64,000 nt of DNA from Deltaproteobacteria bacterium (lineage in GTDB: Bacteria > Myxococcota_A > Polyangia > Polyangiales > Ga0077539): contig JAUXYJ010000002.1 in the NCBI GenBank assembly GCA_030694465.1, positions 62,001-126,000 on the forward strand. The letters run 5' to 3'. Both the position numbers and the translations under genes were made by a program. The notes beneath the pieces are model-generated. The model worked only from the letters and a program-made list of their open reading frames with translations, did not search any database and was not told the origin of the DNA. Shown here one piece after another: positions 23,789 through 33,230 of this stretch. Position 1 is the first letter of the stretch. Every line of letters starts with the position of its first letter.

Positions 23789-24976
23789 ATGTCTAACAGT
23801 AAATTTCCAGCTAACTCTACGCTCGCAGTCCACGGCGGCGAGCACTGGCCCAAGCCCCACAACGCCATCACGACCCCCATCAGCGCCACGGCCACGTACA
23901 GCTTTCGAGACACCGCCGAGCTGGTCTCGTTCATGGAGGGAGACATCGCCCGCGAAGAGTACGGTCGCTACGGAAACCCCACAGTTTCAGCGCTCGAAGC
24001 CAAGCTCGCTGCCCTCGAAGGCACCGAACGCGCCCTCGCCTTTGCGAGCGGCATGGCCGCGATCACTACGGCCATTTTCGCGCTGGTAAAGTCCGGCTCG
24101 CATGTCGTCTTGTTTCGCGACTGCTATCGCCGCACCCGGCAATTTGTCACACAGACCCTCGATCGCTTCGGTGTCACCCACACGCTCGTAGACTCCGGCG
24201 ACATGGCCGGGCTCGCGCAAGCCATCCGCCCCGAGACGCGCTTGGTCATCTCCGAAGCGCCCACCAATCCCTACCTGCACGTGCTCGATCTCGACGCCAT
24301 GGTGGCCGTCACAAAGCAACATCGGTCAGTCAAAACGCTGATCGACGCGACCTTTGCGACACCGGTCAACCTTCGCCCGAGCGACCACGGCGTAGACCTC
24401 ATCGTGCACAGCGCGACCAAGTACTTCGGCGGCCACAACGACGTCCTCGGAGGCACCGTCGCCGGAAACACCGCGCTGATTTCGCTCGTCCAAGAAGCCC
24501 GCGATGTCCTCGGCGGCATCATGGACCCACACGCCGCGTACCTGATTATTCGCGGGCTCAAGACCCTTGGACTTCGCGTTGCTCAGCAAAATCGCAGCGC
24601 ACTCGCGATCGCTCACGCACTCGAAGCGCACCCCAAAGTCCGCGCGGTGCACTACCCAGGGCTCGCGAGCCACGGCTCACACGCCAACGCGTCACGGCAA
24701 ATGCGCGGCTTCGGCGGCGTGGTCTCTTTTGAAATCGCTAGCGATTTAGCAGGGACTGGGCGCTTTATCGACGCGCTCACCATCCCCCGCATTGGCCCCT
24801 CGCTCGGCGGCGTCGAGAGCCTCGTCGAGCAGCCCGCCCTGATGAGCTTCTACAATCTCACCACCGAGCAGCGCGAAGCCGTAGGCATCAAAGACTCGCT
24901 CGTGCGCTACGCGGTGGGCATCGAAGAGACTGACGATTTGCTCGTCGATCTGATGCGCGCGCTTGAGAGCGTCTAA
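23789..24976 (+). CDS. Cys/Met-metabolism PLP enzyme (cystathionine gamma-synthase type)
   Basis: A 395-aa fold-type-I PLP enzyme. Landmarks: YGRYGNPT (residues 59-66), LAFASGMAAI (phosphate-binding loop), EAPTNPYLHVLDL, Asp187 in LIDATFA (pyridine nitrogen), and the Schiff-base lysine Lys211 in VHSATKYFGGHND. The C-terminal GGVESL motif is typical of cystathionine gamma-synthase and O-succinyl/acetylhomoserine sulfhydrylase; the close relatives cystathionine gamma-lyase and methionine gamma-lyase share it, so the exact reaction is open. It acts in transsulfuration or direct sulfhydrylation in the cytosol. The ATG at 23789 has GAGGGA just upstream. It ends 6 bases from the convergent transporter gene. 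Confidence 0.88.
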   Translation: MSNSKFPANSTLAVHGGEHWPKPHNAITTPISATATYSFRDTAELVSFMEGDIAREEYGRYGNPTVSALEAKLAALEGTERALAFASGMAAITTAIFALVKSGSHVVLFRDCYRRTRQFVTQTLDRFGVTHTLVDSGDMAGLAQAIRPETRLVISEAPTNPYLHVLDLDAMVAVTKQHRSVKTLIDATFATPVNLRPSDHGVDLIVHSATKYFGGHNDVLGGTVAGNTALISLVQEARDVLGGIMDPHAAYLIIRGLKTLGLRVAQQNRSALAIAHALEAHPKVRAVHYPGLASHGSHANASRQMRGFGGVVSFEIASDLAGTGRFIDALTIPRIGPSLGGVESLVEQPALMSFYNLTTEQREAVGIKDSLVRYAVGIEETDDLLVDLMRALESV

Positions 24977-24982
24977 GCGCTC

Positions 24983-26326
24983 TTAGGCCTCTCGCTGTGC
25001 GCGTTCGACCTCTTCGACCCGCGCCAACGCCCTGGGCGCGTTGACCCGCGCGAGGAGCAACAGGCCCGCGATAAAGAACAGCGAGACCGTGCCCACCGCC
25101 GCGCGGATCGAGCCCGTCGCGTCTGCTACGAGGCCATAGACCAGCGGCCCAAACACCGCGCTCGCGCGCCCTGCGAGGGTCATAAACCCAAACACCCGCG
25201 CGCTCTCGGACTGCGGAACAAACTTGGACACCACCGCGCGCGAGGCGGCCTGGGTTCCGCCCACGCCGAGCGCAGCCAAGACCCCCACCGCGAGAAACTG
25301 CGCCTTGGTCTGCACAAGCACACTCCCCGCGACCACCATCAGCCAGATCACCAACGTCGTCGCAACACTCTTCACTCCCCCCCACCGATCGACCAAGCGC
25401 CCAAACACCAAAGCCCCTGGGATCGCGCACACATTGAGCACCAAGAACAGCTTCGCGTTGTCATCGTTGGTGAAGTGCAAGACCTCACTCGAGAACGTCG
25501 CCGTAAACACCAAGACTGTCTCGAGCGCGTCGGTAAACACCAAGTACGCCACCAAGAATTTCACCAAGTCCGGGTAGCCTCGCAGCGCCCGCACGGTCTC
25601 GCGAACCCCGCGAAATCCCCCGCGGATCCATCCATCGGGCGGTGCCCCGTGCCTCGGCGCGCGCTCTCGCACGTGCAACAACAACGGCAGAGAAAACAGC
25701 ACATACCAGATCGCCACCAGCGCCGGAATCCAGCGCCAGCGATCACTCACCACCGCGGTCACACGATGCGCTCCATCGCTCTCGGGCATGAGCGAAAACA
25801 CCAAGACCAACCCCAGCACCGAGAGCCCACCCACGTAGCCCAAGGCCCACGCGCTCCCCGAGAGCTTTCCGGCTTCGTTCTTGTCTGCGAGCTCAGGCAA
25901 GTACGCGTTGTAAAACACATATCCACCCTCGAAAGCGGCGTTGGCCACCACCATCGCAGACATCGCCAAGATCATCCCCGCCGTCGACCCCAGTGGCACC
26001 AACCCAGTGACCACCGTCGCGATCGCGCACACGGCGACATAGCCCCACAACAACGGCCGCTTGCGCCCCGAGCGATCCGCGATCGCGCCCACCACGGGCG
26101 AGCTCAACGCCACCAAGGCCATCGCGCTCGACACCGTAATCGCCCACAGCGTATGCGCGCGATGTCGCAAGTGCGCCGGCACAATGTGCTCTTGAAAAAA
26201 CTTTCCGTAGAACACCGTGATCATCAGCGTCGCGAACGGGCTGTTTGCAAAATCAAACAGCGCCCACGAGACCCTCTCACTGGCCGCCACTGGCGGATGT
26301 TCGCTCACGGTGCCCTCAACGCTCAT
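24983..26326 (-). CDS. MFS transporter, UMF1/Atg22-like
   Basis: A 447-aa membrane protein with about twelve helices. The N-terminus WALFDFANSPFATLMITVFYG is the signature of the Atg22-like UMF1 group of major-facilitator proteins. The loop after helix 2-3 reads GAIADRSGRKRPLL, the MFS D-R-x-G-R-R type motif, and NAYLPELADKNEAGKLSG is typical of the group. Yeast Atg22 releases amino acids from the vacuole; the bacterial members have no established substrate. It lies 51 bases downstream of gpmA on the same strand and faces the Cys/Met gene tail to tail. An amino-acid exporter is a guess only. Confidence 0.87.
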   Translation of the reverse strand: MSVEGTVSEHPPVAASERVSWALFDFANSPFATLMITVFYGKFFQEHIVPAHLRHRAHTLWAITVSSAMALVALSSPVVGAIADRSGRKRPLLWGYVAVCAIATVVTGLVPLGSTAGMILAMSAMVVANAAFEGGYVFYNAYLPELADKNEAGKLSGSAWALGYVGGLSVLGLVLVFSLMPESDGAHRVTAVVSDRWRWIPALVAIWYVLFSLPLLLHVRERAPRHGAPPDGWIRGGFRGVRETVRALRGYPDLVKFLVAYLVFTDALETVLVFTATFSSEVLHFTNDDNAKLFLVLNVCAIPGALVFGRLVDRWGGVKSVATTLVIWLMVVAGSVLVQTKAQFLAVGVLAALGVGGTQAASRAVVSKFVPQSESARVFGFMTLAGRASAVFGPLVYGLVADATGSIRAAVGTVSLFFIAGLLLLARVNAPRALARVEEVERAQREA

Positions 26327-26377
26327 GCACGCGAGGCTATCGCGTTGGCCTTGAAAAACACCCGGTGATTCGTCTCG

Positions 26378-27130
26378 CTATCGCCCGCCGCCCGCTTGCT
26401 TCGCGACCGCCTCGGCCTTCTTCTTCGCCTCTTCGGGGTCCCCCAAGTACCGATGCCCGAGCGCCCGCAGGTTCTCATCGAGCGTGTAGACCAAAGGCAA
26501 GCCCGTCGGCACGTTAAGCTCAGCAATCTCCGCGTCGCTCACCCCGTCCAAGTGCTTGATCAACGCGCGAAGACTGTTGCCGTGCGCGACCACAAGCACT
26601 CGCTTGCCCGCGCGCATGTCCGCCACGATCGCGTCGTACCAATACGGCAACACACGCGCGACCACGTCCTTGAGGCACTCAGTCCCAGGGATTTGCTCGG
26701 GGGCCAGCGTGGCGTACCGAGCCTCGTTCGCAGGGTGCCTCGCGTCGCTCAGGGCAAGCGCCGGAGGAGGCGTGTCGTAGCTCCGTCGCCACTCAAACAC
26801 CTGCGAATCACCGTACTTCGCCGCGGTCTGCTTCTTGTCGAGCCCCTGCAGCGAACCATAGTGCCGCTCGTTGAGCCGCCACGATCGCTTCACCGGCAGC
26901 CAATGCAAATCCATCGCGTCCAGCGCCAGGTGCGCGCTCGTGATCGCCCTGCGCAAAAGCGAAGTGTGCACCACATCGAAGCCCAGGCCCTCGGTGCGCA
27001 AGAGCTCACCCGCGCCGCGCGCTTCGTCGGTGCCCTTGTCCGTGAGCGCCACGTCCGTCCAGCCCGTAAAGAGATTCTCGCGGTTCCACGTGCTCTCGCC
27101 GTGCCGCAGCAAAACCAGTGTGTACGTCAT
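26378..27130 (-). CDS. gpmA: 2,3-bisphosphoglycerate-dependent phosphoglycerate mutase
   Basis: A 250-aa dPGM of the histidine-phosphatase superfamily. The phosphoacceptor is His10 in [53 protein letters not shown] and [15 protein letters not shown] complete the active site and tetramer signatures. It interconverts 3- and 2-phosphoglycerate in glycolysis and gluconeogenesis. The chosen ATG at 27130 starts [11 protein letters not shown]; an upstream in-frame codon would add 14 residues without homology. A helical C-terminal tail ([13 protein letters not shown]) is present, as in many bacterial enzymes. It overlaps nothing and stands divergently to the Kazal lipoprotein gene. Confidence 0.95.
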   Translation of the reverse strand: MTYTLVLLRHGESTWNRENLFTGWTDVALTDKGTDEARGAGELLRTEGLGFDVVHTSLLRRAITSAHLALDAMDLHWLPVKRSWRLNERHYGSLQGLDKKQTAAKYGDSQVFEWRRSYDTPPPALALSDARHPANEARYATLAPEQIPGTECLKDVVARVLPYWYDAIVADMRAGKRVLVVAHGNSLRALIKHLDGVSDAEIAELNVPTGLPLVYTLDENLRALGHRYLGDPEEAKKKAEAVAKQAGGGR

Positions 27131-27248
27131 GCCCCAGAGCATCGCACAGCACAGCCCATCGCGAGCCCCCATTGACAGCGCACCTACATCGGCGTACCAG
27201 AGCGCTCACACTCGCACCTACATGCTCTCTCGCAAGCGAATTCCCACG

Positions 27249-28217
27249 ATGAATACACCCTACCGCGCGCTCTTCACCGCACTCGCCCTCTCGCTCTCGG
27301 TCGCTCACTGCGCCGCCGAGCCAGGGCTCGAAGATCCCGACACCGGGGACATCGGGACCGTCACCGACGAGGTCAGCGCCAACACCCGCGAGCGCTTTAT
27401 CGCCGCGTACGACGGCACCGTAGGCTCGCTCACGCACCTCGTGCTCACCGACACGCAGCTCTCTCCCACGACGTGGCGCTACTTCGGCAGCGCGCAAGTA
27501 CAGTGCATCCAAGCACCATGCCCTGCAGTCAGAGCCGAAGGCAGCTACCGCGTGACCTCGCGCTACCTCTACCTCTCGGTCGACGGCGCGACGCAACGCT
27601 ACAGCCACACGCTCCGCAACGACACGCTCACCCTGCGCCAAGGCTCGCGCGTGACCCACGCGTTCACTCGCGCGGTGTCCTTCTGCGGCCAAGTGAGCGA
27701 CTGTGGAGAGCAGCGACTGAGCCTCCCACGCTGCGTGGGCTACATGACCTGCACGACCGAAAACCGCTGTAATTTTCGCTGCGGATCGCCAGTGAACCAA
27801 GAGTGCTCGGCCAACAACGACTGTGCCTCGGGGTACTTCTGCTCGGGGACCACGTGCGGTGGCGCAGGCCGCTGCGCAGTGCAGCCCGGCGCATGCACCG
27901 CACAGTACACCCCCGTGTGTGGCTGTGACGGCCGCACGTACGGCAACGGCTGCACCGCCGCCAGCGCTGGCGTGCGTGTCGTGAGCCAGGGCGAGTGCGC
28001 TCCCGCGCCGCGCACGTGCCGCGCAAACAGCGACTGCGGAGCGACCGAGATGTGCCAGACCACCACCTGCAACGGCGCCGGGACCTGCCGCTCGGTGGGT
28101 GTCCGCTGCTCTAACGAATCGATCCCCGTCTGCGGTTGCGACGGCCGCACCTACACCAACGCGTGCCAAGCGCTCACCGCGCGTGTCAACGTGGCGTACA
28201 ATACCGCCTGCCGTTGA
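27249..28217 (+). CDS. Lipoprotein with two Kazal-type protease-inhibitor domains
   Basis: A 322-aa lipoprotein. The signal peptide ends LSLSVAHC (Cys19). A beta domain follows (about residues 45-140; FIAAYDGTVGSLTHLVL, SRYLYLSVDGATQRYSH). The C-terminal half is Cys-rich and carries two Kazal units: TPVCGCDGRTYGNGC and IPVCGCDGRTYTNAC, each preceded by a short Cys-rich module (NNDCASGYFCSGTTC and NSDCGATEMCQTTTC). Kazal domains block serine proteases through a surface loop; on a predatory or soil bacterium they may protect against prey or host enzymes. No membrane segment other than the signal is present. Domain call firm, targets unknown. Confidence 0.85.
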   Translation: MNTPYRALFTALALSLSVAHCAAEPGLEDPDTGDIGTVTDEVSANTRERFIAAYDGTVGSLTHLVLTDTQLSPTTWRYFGSAQVQCIQAPCPAVRAEGSYRVTSRYLYLSVDGATQRYSHTLRNDTLTLRQGSRVTHAFTRAVSFCGQVSDCGEQRLSLPRCVGYMTCTTENRCNFRCGSPVNQECSANNDCASGYFCSGTTCGGAGRCAVQPGACTAQYTPVCGCDGRTYGNGCTAASAGVRVVSQGECAPAPRTCRANSDCGATEMCQTTTCNGAGTCRSVGVRCSNESIPVCGCDGRTYTNACQALTARVNVAYNTACR

Positions 28218-28323
28218 TCTGCAAAAACGCACAATTACGACGCGATCGCCAAGCCCGGGGAAGCAGAATGCGTCACACAGAGTTGTATGCCCGCGCACTT
28301 CGCGGCAGTCTCCGAGCGCTCTG

Positions 28324-29574
28324 ATGTCAACTCGCCTCCCATCCTTCGTCACCGGGTCCATCGTGGCCCACACCGCTGTGGCGCTTGGGGCGTTGTTCAT
28401 CGCGAGCAAACAGCCGCCCCCCCGCGTGGTGCGCACGCCGCAGACTGTGGAGCTCGAGTTCGCGCAGCCCCCCGCGGCCAACACGCCCACCCCGGCCCCT
28501 CAGCCGCCCCCCATGGCGCAGCAACCCCCTCCGACGCCCCTCCAGCCTCAGGTGGCCGCGCGAGTCATCCGCGACCCCTCTGTGCGCACGCAGCCCGAGC
28601 TTAACCCGAACCCCAACACCACCGGCACCACCACCGGCGACCCGGACCCCAACCCGACGCCCGCTGCCACGGGGCCCACGACCACAGGGCCGACCACCAC
28701 GGGCCCCGCCAGCACGGGCCGGGTTCTCACCGCCGCCGAGCTGATGAACCCCAGCGCCACCGAGATGATGGTCGCAGCCAATGCGGGCGGCGTCGGGATG
28801 CCCTCGCGCGGCGAAATCCAGGCAAACCGCCAGCTAAGCCGAGATATTTTTGGCACGATGGCGCGGCGCTGCACGGGGACTCCCGAAGAGTGTGCGCGCG
28901 CGGTCGCCATGGCGCCGATTGTCGCGGCACTGGGCTCGCAACAGCGCCCGATGCCTCCTGGCAGCGGCGCGCACATTCGGCAAGTGGGCCGGCGCGCCGA
29001 AGAGTCTTTCTTGCCTGTGCGACAGATCCCCGAGATCGGTGCGATCGTGTCGCGCGCGCCCATCGTCACACCACCGACGACCGTGCACCAAGGATCCGCA
29101 GGCGAAAACGCAGTCGCGCGGGACCTCGACCAGGCGCACGGGCAGTCCTTTGCGATGGGCTCGGGGAGCACCGTCGCGATCCCCGCGCCGCCCTACCGCA
29201 TGGTCCGCGCCGAGATCGAAGTGGACCAAGACGCCCAGGGGACCATCTTGGGGACCCGCGTCGCGCAGAGCTCACGCAGCAGCGTGTATGACCAAGCCGC
29301 AGAGCGCGCGATCCGTGACGCGCTCGGCGAGGCAGACGCGTTTCGCACTCCGGGGATCCGCCGCTCGCGCTGGGTCTTCGAGGTCAGCGAGGCCGCCCGC
29401 GATGGCCAAATCTGGAACACCATCCGCGGCGCAGGCAACGAAGGCTGGCACGTAATCCCAGAAGAATCCCACGGGGTTCGCTTGCGCTACCGTGTCCGCA
29501 ACCTCGGCATGCGCATGCTCCCCGCCGGCGCTCCCGAGGGCACGACCCCGCAGCAACCAGGCCGCTCGGGCTAA
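28324..29574 (+). CDS. TonB-like energy-transducer protein
   Basis: A 416-aa protein with the TonB plan: an uncleaved N-terminal membrane anchor (residues 8-27, FVTGSIVAHTAVALGALFIA), a long Pro/Thr-rich spacer (about 40-145; PTPAPQPPPMAQQPPP and repeated TGPTTTG), a middle domain of about 130 residues, and a C-terminal domain with MVRAEIEVDQDAQGTIL, VYDQAAERAIRDAL and RRSRWVFEV, which fits the TonB C-terminal fold. TonB proteins pass proton-motive energy to outer-membrane receptors. No exbB/exbD or receptor gene is nearby. The start at ATG 28324 is set by the membrane anchor; longer readings overlap the previous gene. Confidence 0.7.
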   Translation: MSTRLPSFVTGSIVAHTAVALGALFIASKQPPPRVVRTPQTVELEFAQPPAANTPTPAPQPPPMAQQPPPTPLQPQVAARVIRDPSVRTQPELNPNPNTTGTTTGDPDPNPTPAATGPTTTGPTTTGPASTGRVLTAAELMNPSATEMMVAANAGGVGMPSRGEIQANRQLSRDIFGTMARRCTGTPEECARAVAMAPIVAALGSQQRPMPPGSGAHIRQVGRRAEESFLPVRQIPEIGAIVSRAPIVTPPTTVHQGSAGENAVARDLDQAHGQSFAMGSGSTVAIPAPPYRMVRAEIEVDQDAQGTILGTRVAQSSRSSVYDQAAERAIRDALGEADAFRTPGIRRSRWVFEVSEAARDGQIWNTIRGAGNEGWHVIPEESHGVRLRYRVRNLGMRMLPAGAPEGTTPQQPGRSG

Positions 29575-29609
29575 GTGCGTGCTCACCACTGGGGTGGCTG
29601 AGATCTCAC

Positions 29610-29625
29610 CCGGCGACGTCGCCGG
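29610..29625. terminator. 16-bp palindrome between convergent genes (possible two-way terminator)
   Basis: CCGGCGACGTCGCCGG, identical to the copies at 9013 and 38711. It lies between the TonB-like stop (29574) and the pectate-lyase-like stop (29647), where a two-way terminator hairpin would be expected. No T run follows on either side, so intrinsic termination is not proven, and the copy inside a gene argues for another role. Confidence 0.4.
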
Positions 29626-29646
29626 ATCGCACCTCACGTGCCCACG

Positions 29647-30765
29647 TCAGCGAATATTGACCCGCCCACCGTTGGTCTCGACAAACCGCGGACCGCGATC
29701 AAACGTGTCGCTCTCTGAGTTAATCGTGATGCGTCCGTCTGCCGAAAACGTGCGGTTTGCGTAGTTGCGATACGAGCTCCGGCGCGAGGTCGTCACCGAG
29801 GCCGTCGTCGGGATCAACCCCAAGGGCGGGCTCGTCGTGTCGCCACGGACGGCATCATCGCAGCCATCAAAACGGCTGCCCTCGATCAAGATGATTGCCC
29901 CGCCCTTGAAGCGCACACAGCGCGGACTGTTGACAAACGTGGTCCCCAAAATCCGGATATTATTCGCGAAGTTAAGCTGCAAGAGCTTGTCGCGCTCTGC
30001 GGTGTTCGGGTTGCCATGAAACCACGAGTTCTCGATGGTGATGTCGTGTGAGTTGTACTGCGTCGTGAGCGCGTCTTCGCACGCGTACCCCGTGACGTGA
30101 TCGAGCACGATGTTCTCGATGCGTGGCTGGTTGTTGTAGCCCTGGCCTTGCCCCACTGCGGCGCCGATGTGGATCCCATCGGGCGCGTTGCGATAGGCAA
30201 AATTGCGCACGGTCACGTTGCTCGCAGCGATGTGCAAAATCGGCGGCTGGTTCTCGAGCTGGATGCACCGACCGCTCCCCGCCCACTGGTGCATCACGTT
30301 GGCAAAGTCATAGATGCCCGGCGTACGAATCACGATCGTGCTGGTGATCCGCTCGTCGCGCACCGTGCTCGGCTGGGTGGTGCCATGCGCGGCCCCAACG
30401 GGCGCGGGCACGCCTCCCCCGGTCGCCGTGTAGATCACCCACGCGGGGAGCCCTGCAGGGCGCGTGGGAGGGCTCGCAGCGTCGGGGACTCGCGCATCCG
30501 TCGCGGGGCGGACGTCCATGGGCGCGCTCGCGTCCATCGGGGCCAATACGTCTTCAGCGGTCGTGCTTGCGTCGGCTTCAGTCTGCGCATCAAGGTCTGG
30601 CGGCACCTGCGCGTCGTCGCCCTCGAGCGCATCATTTGCGGCTTCGATCGCAACGACATCCCGGCGCGAAGCGTCGGACACGTTGGGCTCATCGACCTGA
30701 GCGCAGCCCACCAAGTGACCACAAACCCAAGCAGAACACAGTGAGAATGCAACCAAACGGCTCAT
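29647..30765 (-). CDS. Pectate-lyase-like (PL3-type) lipoprotein
   Basis: A 372-aa lipoprotein: signal ending HLVGC (Cys21), an Asp/Ala/Pro-rich linker to about residue 110, then a right-handed beta-helix domain. Successive coils read HIAASNVTVRNFAYRNAPDG, RIENIVLDHVTGYACEDAL, HDITIENSWFHGNPN, NNIRILGTTFVNSPRCVRFK and IILIEGSRFDGCDDAVRG. The C-E-D-A and D-D-A-V-R-G elements with flanking lysines (DKLLQLN, RFKGG) resemble polysaccharide lyase family 3, which cleaves pectate by beta-elimination with calcium. Whether the true substrate is pectate is not shown. It would act at the cell surface. The C-terminal YRNYANRTFSADGRITIN completes the helix. Confidence 0.72.
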   Translation of the reverse strand: MSRLVAFSLCSAWVCGHLVGCAQVDEPNVSDASRRDVVAIEAANDALEGDDAQVPPDLDAQTEADASTTAEDVLAPMDASAPMDVRPATDARVPDAASPPTRPAGLPAWVIYTATGGGVPAPVGAAHGTTQPSTVRDERITSTIVIRTPGIYDFANVMHQWAGSGRCIQLENQPPILHIAASNVTVRNFAYRNAPDGIHIGAAVGQGQGYNNQPRIENIVLDHVTGYACEDALTTQYNSHDITIENSWFHGNPNTAERDKLLQLNFANNIRILGTTFVNSPRCVRFKGGAIILIEGSRFDGCDDAVRGDTTSPPLGLIPTTASVTTSRRSSYRNYANRTFSADGRITINSESDTFDRGPRFVETNGGRVNIR

Positions 30766-31160
30766 GGGAGGGTGAACCTCAGGGGGTGAAAGAGGTCTCG
30801 ATCACGGCACGCATCAGAGCGCACGCTCTACGCAATTGTACGAGCGAATTGTGCGGCCGCGAAGCGATATGCGCTGCACGAGCATCACATCGCAAAACAC
30901 AGCGCAACGATCAAAGGCTGCGATGCCGATTGGCTCAGCGATGATTGAAGCGCGGGCCCGTCTGCGGTAACAACGCGGCCGACACGATTGTCGTAGGCCC
31001 TTCGTGTTCTCGCGCGAGATAAAACCCCATCGAGGGTCTTGACGAGCAAAAACACAGACCTTCAAAGATGTACTGCAAGAAGCAACACACTGCCCTTGCA
31101 CCCTGAGCCCTCAACAAACGAGGGCTCACTCCCTTCGGAGAGATAGAGAGAGTTAAAGCG
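30766..31160. other. 395-bp gene-free stretch upstream of sdhA
   Basis: I see no gene here: the longest reading frame (30814-31101, minus) is Cys/Arg-rich without hydrophobic or domain character, and no sdhC-like membrane protein can be read in any frame. A good -35 box (TTGACG, 31039-31044) lies about 115 bases before sdhA, but no clear -10 box stands 17-18 bases after it. GAGAG at 31146-31150 is the likely ribosome site for the ATG at 31161. The remainder may be a long leader. Confidence 0.5.
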
Positions 31161-33206
31161 ATGGCCGCCAAGGTTTCGGTGAAGTCCAAGAACGGCTCGG
31201 TACGCCGCGCGATTGTGGTTGGCGGCGGGCTCGGTGGCTTGATGACCGTGATCAAGCTCTGCGAAGCGGGCATTCCGGTGGATATTATTTCGCTGGTCCC
31301 CGTGAAGCGCTCGCACTCGGTGTGCGCACAAGGCGGGATCAACGCCTCGGTGAATCTCAAGGGAGAGGGAGATTCGCCTGCCATTCACATGGAAGAGACC
31401 ATCCTCGGGGGTGACTTCTTGGCCAACCAGCCGCCCGTCAAAGGCATGGCCGAGGCCGCACCAGGGATCGTGTACATGCTCGACCGCATGGGCGTCCCGT
31501 TCAACCGAACGCCTGAAGGAAACCTCGATTTTCGTCGCTTCGGTGGCACGCTCTTTCACCGCACCGCGTTCTCGGGCGCGACCACGGGCCAGCAGCTCAT
31601 GTACGCCCTCGACGAGCAGGTCCGTCGCTACGAGACGCTCGACGTACAAGACGAGCGCGGCGTGACCATCCCCGGCGAAAAGATGGTCCGCAAGTTCGAG
31701 TTCTTCGACCTCGCAGATCTCATCATGGACGACAACGGCGTCGTCCGCGGCGTGATCGCGCAAGACCTCAAGACCTCGAAGATGCACGTGTTTCGCGGCG
31801 ACGCGGTCTGCCTCGCCACCGGCGGCGCGGGCATGGTGTTTGGCCGCAGCACCAACTCAGTGATTAACACCGGCAGCGCGTCCGCGGTCGCTTACCGACG
31901 CGGCGCGATGTTCGCAAACGCCGAGTTTATTCAGGTGCACCCCACGGCCATCCCAGGGCCCGACAAGCTGCGCTTGATCTCTGAGAGCGTGCGCGGGGAG
32001 GGCGGCCGCGTGTGGGTCCCAAGAGACCGCAAAGACAAGCGCGCAGGCAGGGATATCCCCGAGAAAGAGCGCTACTACTTTCTCGAAGAGCGCTACCCCG
32101 CATACAAGAACCTCGTCCCGCGAGACATCGCGTCGCGTGAGATCTTCAGGACCGTCGTGCACGAGGGCTACCAGTGCCTCCCCGGCGTGCGCTCGGTCTA
32201 CCTCGACGTGTCTCACCTCGCGAGCACCGAGAGCTCCAAGCACGCGCTCAAGAACAAGCTCGGCGGTGTGCTCGAGATCTACGAGAAATTCGCAGGCGAA
32301 GACCCCTACACCAACCCGATGCAGATCTTTCCGGCGGTGCACTACTCGATGGGTGGGCTGTGGGTTGACTTCGAGACCGACTCGCACAACTCGCTCAAGA
32401 TCGGTGCGTCGCGCAACGCGTCGACCAACCTCCCTGGGCTCTTCGCGACGGGCGAAGCAGACTACCAGTACCATGGCGCAAATCGCCTCGGTGCAAACTC
32501 ACTTTTGTCCTGCATTTATGGCGGAATGGTGACCGGTCCCTCCATGGCCACCTGGCGCGAAGAGACCAACGGATCAGCGTTTGATCTCTCGAGCGACCTG
32601 TTTGACAAAGCCGAGAAGCGCGCCACCGAAGAGTACACCGCGCTGTTGGCACGCACGGGCAGCGAGTACAGCGAAAACGCGTTCAAGATCCACGACGAGC
32701 TCGCAGAAGACATGCTGCTCAAGTGCACGGTTGAGCGCAAAAACGACGAGCTCACGGGCCTGGTCCAGAAGATCGACGAGCTCAAAGTGCGCCTGAAAAA
32801 AGCCGCAGTTTTGGACACCACACCCACGGGCAAAATGAACCAACCCGCAGTGTTTTTGCGACATATGCGCGGCATGCTCGACCTCGCCGAGGTCATCGCC
32901 AAAGGCGCTCTCGCCCGCGACGAAAACCGCGGCGCGCACTACAAGCCCGTCTTCGATTCAGACCGCGATGAAGCCAAAGATCACCCCGAGGGTGGCAAGG
33001 GCCGCGATGACAAGAACTGGCTCAAGACCACCCGCGCGACCTTCACCGAGGACGGCGCCAAGTTTGACTACGAGCCTGTAGACATCTCGCTCGTCGTGCC
33101 TCGTGCACGTGTCTACAAGCAAAAAAGCATGGCCGCCGCAGTGGGCTCCATCGGAGCCACTACAGAGACCACAGAGAAGAAAGACGACGCTCACGCTCCT
33201 GCGTGA
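31161..33206 (+). CDS. sdhA: Succinate dehydrogenase/fumarate reductase flavoprotein subunit
   Basis: A 681-aa flavoprotein of the non-proteobacterial (B. subtilis/Wolinella-like, class with one large cytochrome b) type. The FAD Rossmann motif is VVGGGLGGLMTVIKL (residues 19-33); KRSHSVCAQGGIN carries the FAD-binding His; FHRTAFSGATTGQQ and VHPTAIPG line the active site, and HYSMGGLWVDF follows. It oxidises succinate to fumarate (or the reverse) at the inner face of the cytoplasmic membrane. sdhB follows 24 bases downstream. The membrane-anchor gene sdhC, normally adjacent in this type, is absent. A C-terminal extension after the last conserved block (about 40 residues, Ala/Thr/Lys-rich) is unusual. 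Confidence 0.94.
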   Translation: MAAKVSVKSKNGSVRRAIVVGGGLGGLMTVIKLCEAGIPVDIISLVPVKRSHSVCAQGGINASVNLKGEGDSPAIHMEETILGGDFLANQPPVKGMAEAAPGIVYMLDRMGVPFNRTPEGNLDFRRFGGTLFHRTAFSGATTGQQLMYALDEQVRRYETLDVQDERGVTIPGEKMVRKFEFFDLADLIMDDNGVVRGVIAQDLKTSKMHVFRGDAVCLATGGAGMVFGRSTNSVINTGSASAVAYRRGAMFANAEFIQVHPTAIPGPDKLRLISESVRGEGGRVWVPRDRKDKRAGRDIPEKERYYFLEERYPAYKNLVPRDIASREIFRTVVHEGYQCLPGVRSVYLDVSHLASTESSKHALKNKLGGVLEIYEKFAGEDPYTNPMQIFPAVHYSMGGLWVDFETDSHNSLKIGASRNASTNLPGLFATGEADYQYHGANRLGANSLLSCIYGGMVTGPSMATWREETNGSAFDLSSDLFDKAEKRATEEYTALLARTGSEYSENAFKIHDELAEDMLLKCTVERKNDELTGLVQKIDELKVRLKKAAVLDTTPTGKMNQPAVFLRHMRGMLDLAEVIAKGALARDENRGAHYKPVFDSDRDEAKDHPEGGKGRDDKNWLKTTRATFTEDGAKFDYEPVDISLVVPRARVYKQKSMAAAVGSIGATTETTEKKDDAHAPA

Positions 33207-33230
33207 TGCGCTCGCAAGAAGGAGTAAACC

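Noticed and set aside
27006-28490. A 494-codon minus-strand frame opposite the Kazal lipoprotein
   Set aside because: Arg/Ala/Gly-rich shadow sequence with no domain; the plus-strand gene has a signal peptide and two Kazal units.
30766-31160. Search for sdhC upstream of sdhA
   Set aside because: No frame encodes a run of membrane helices with heme-binding histidines, so I do not call a gene here.
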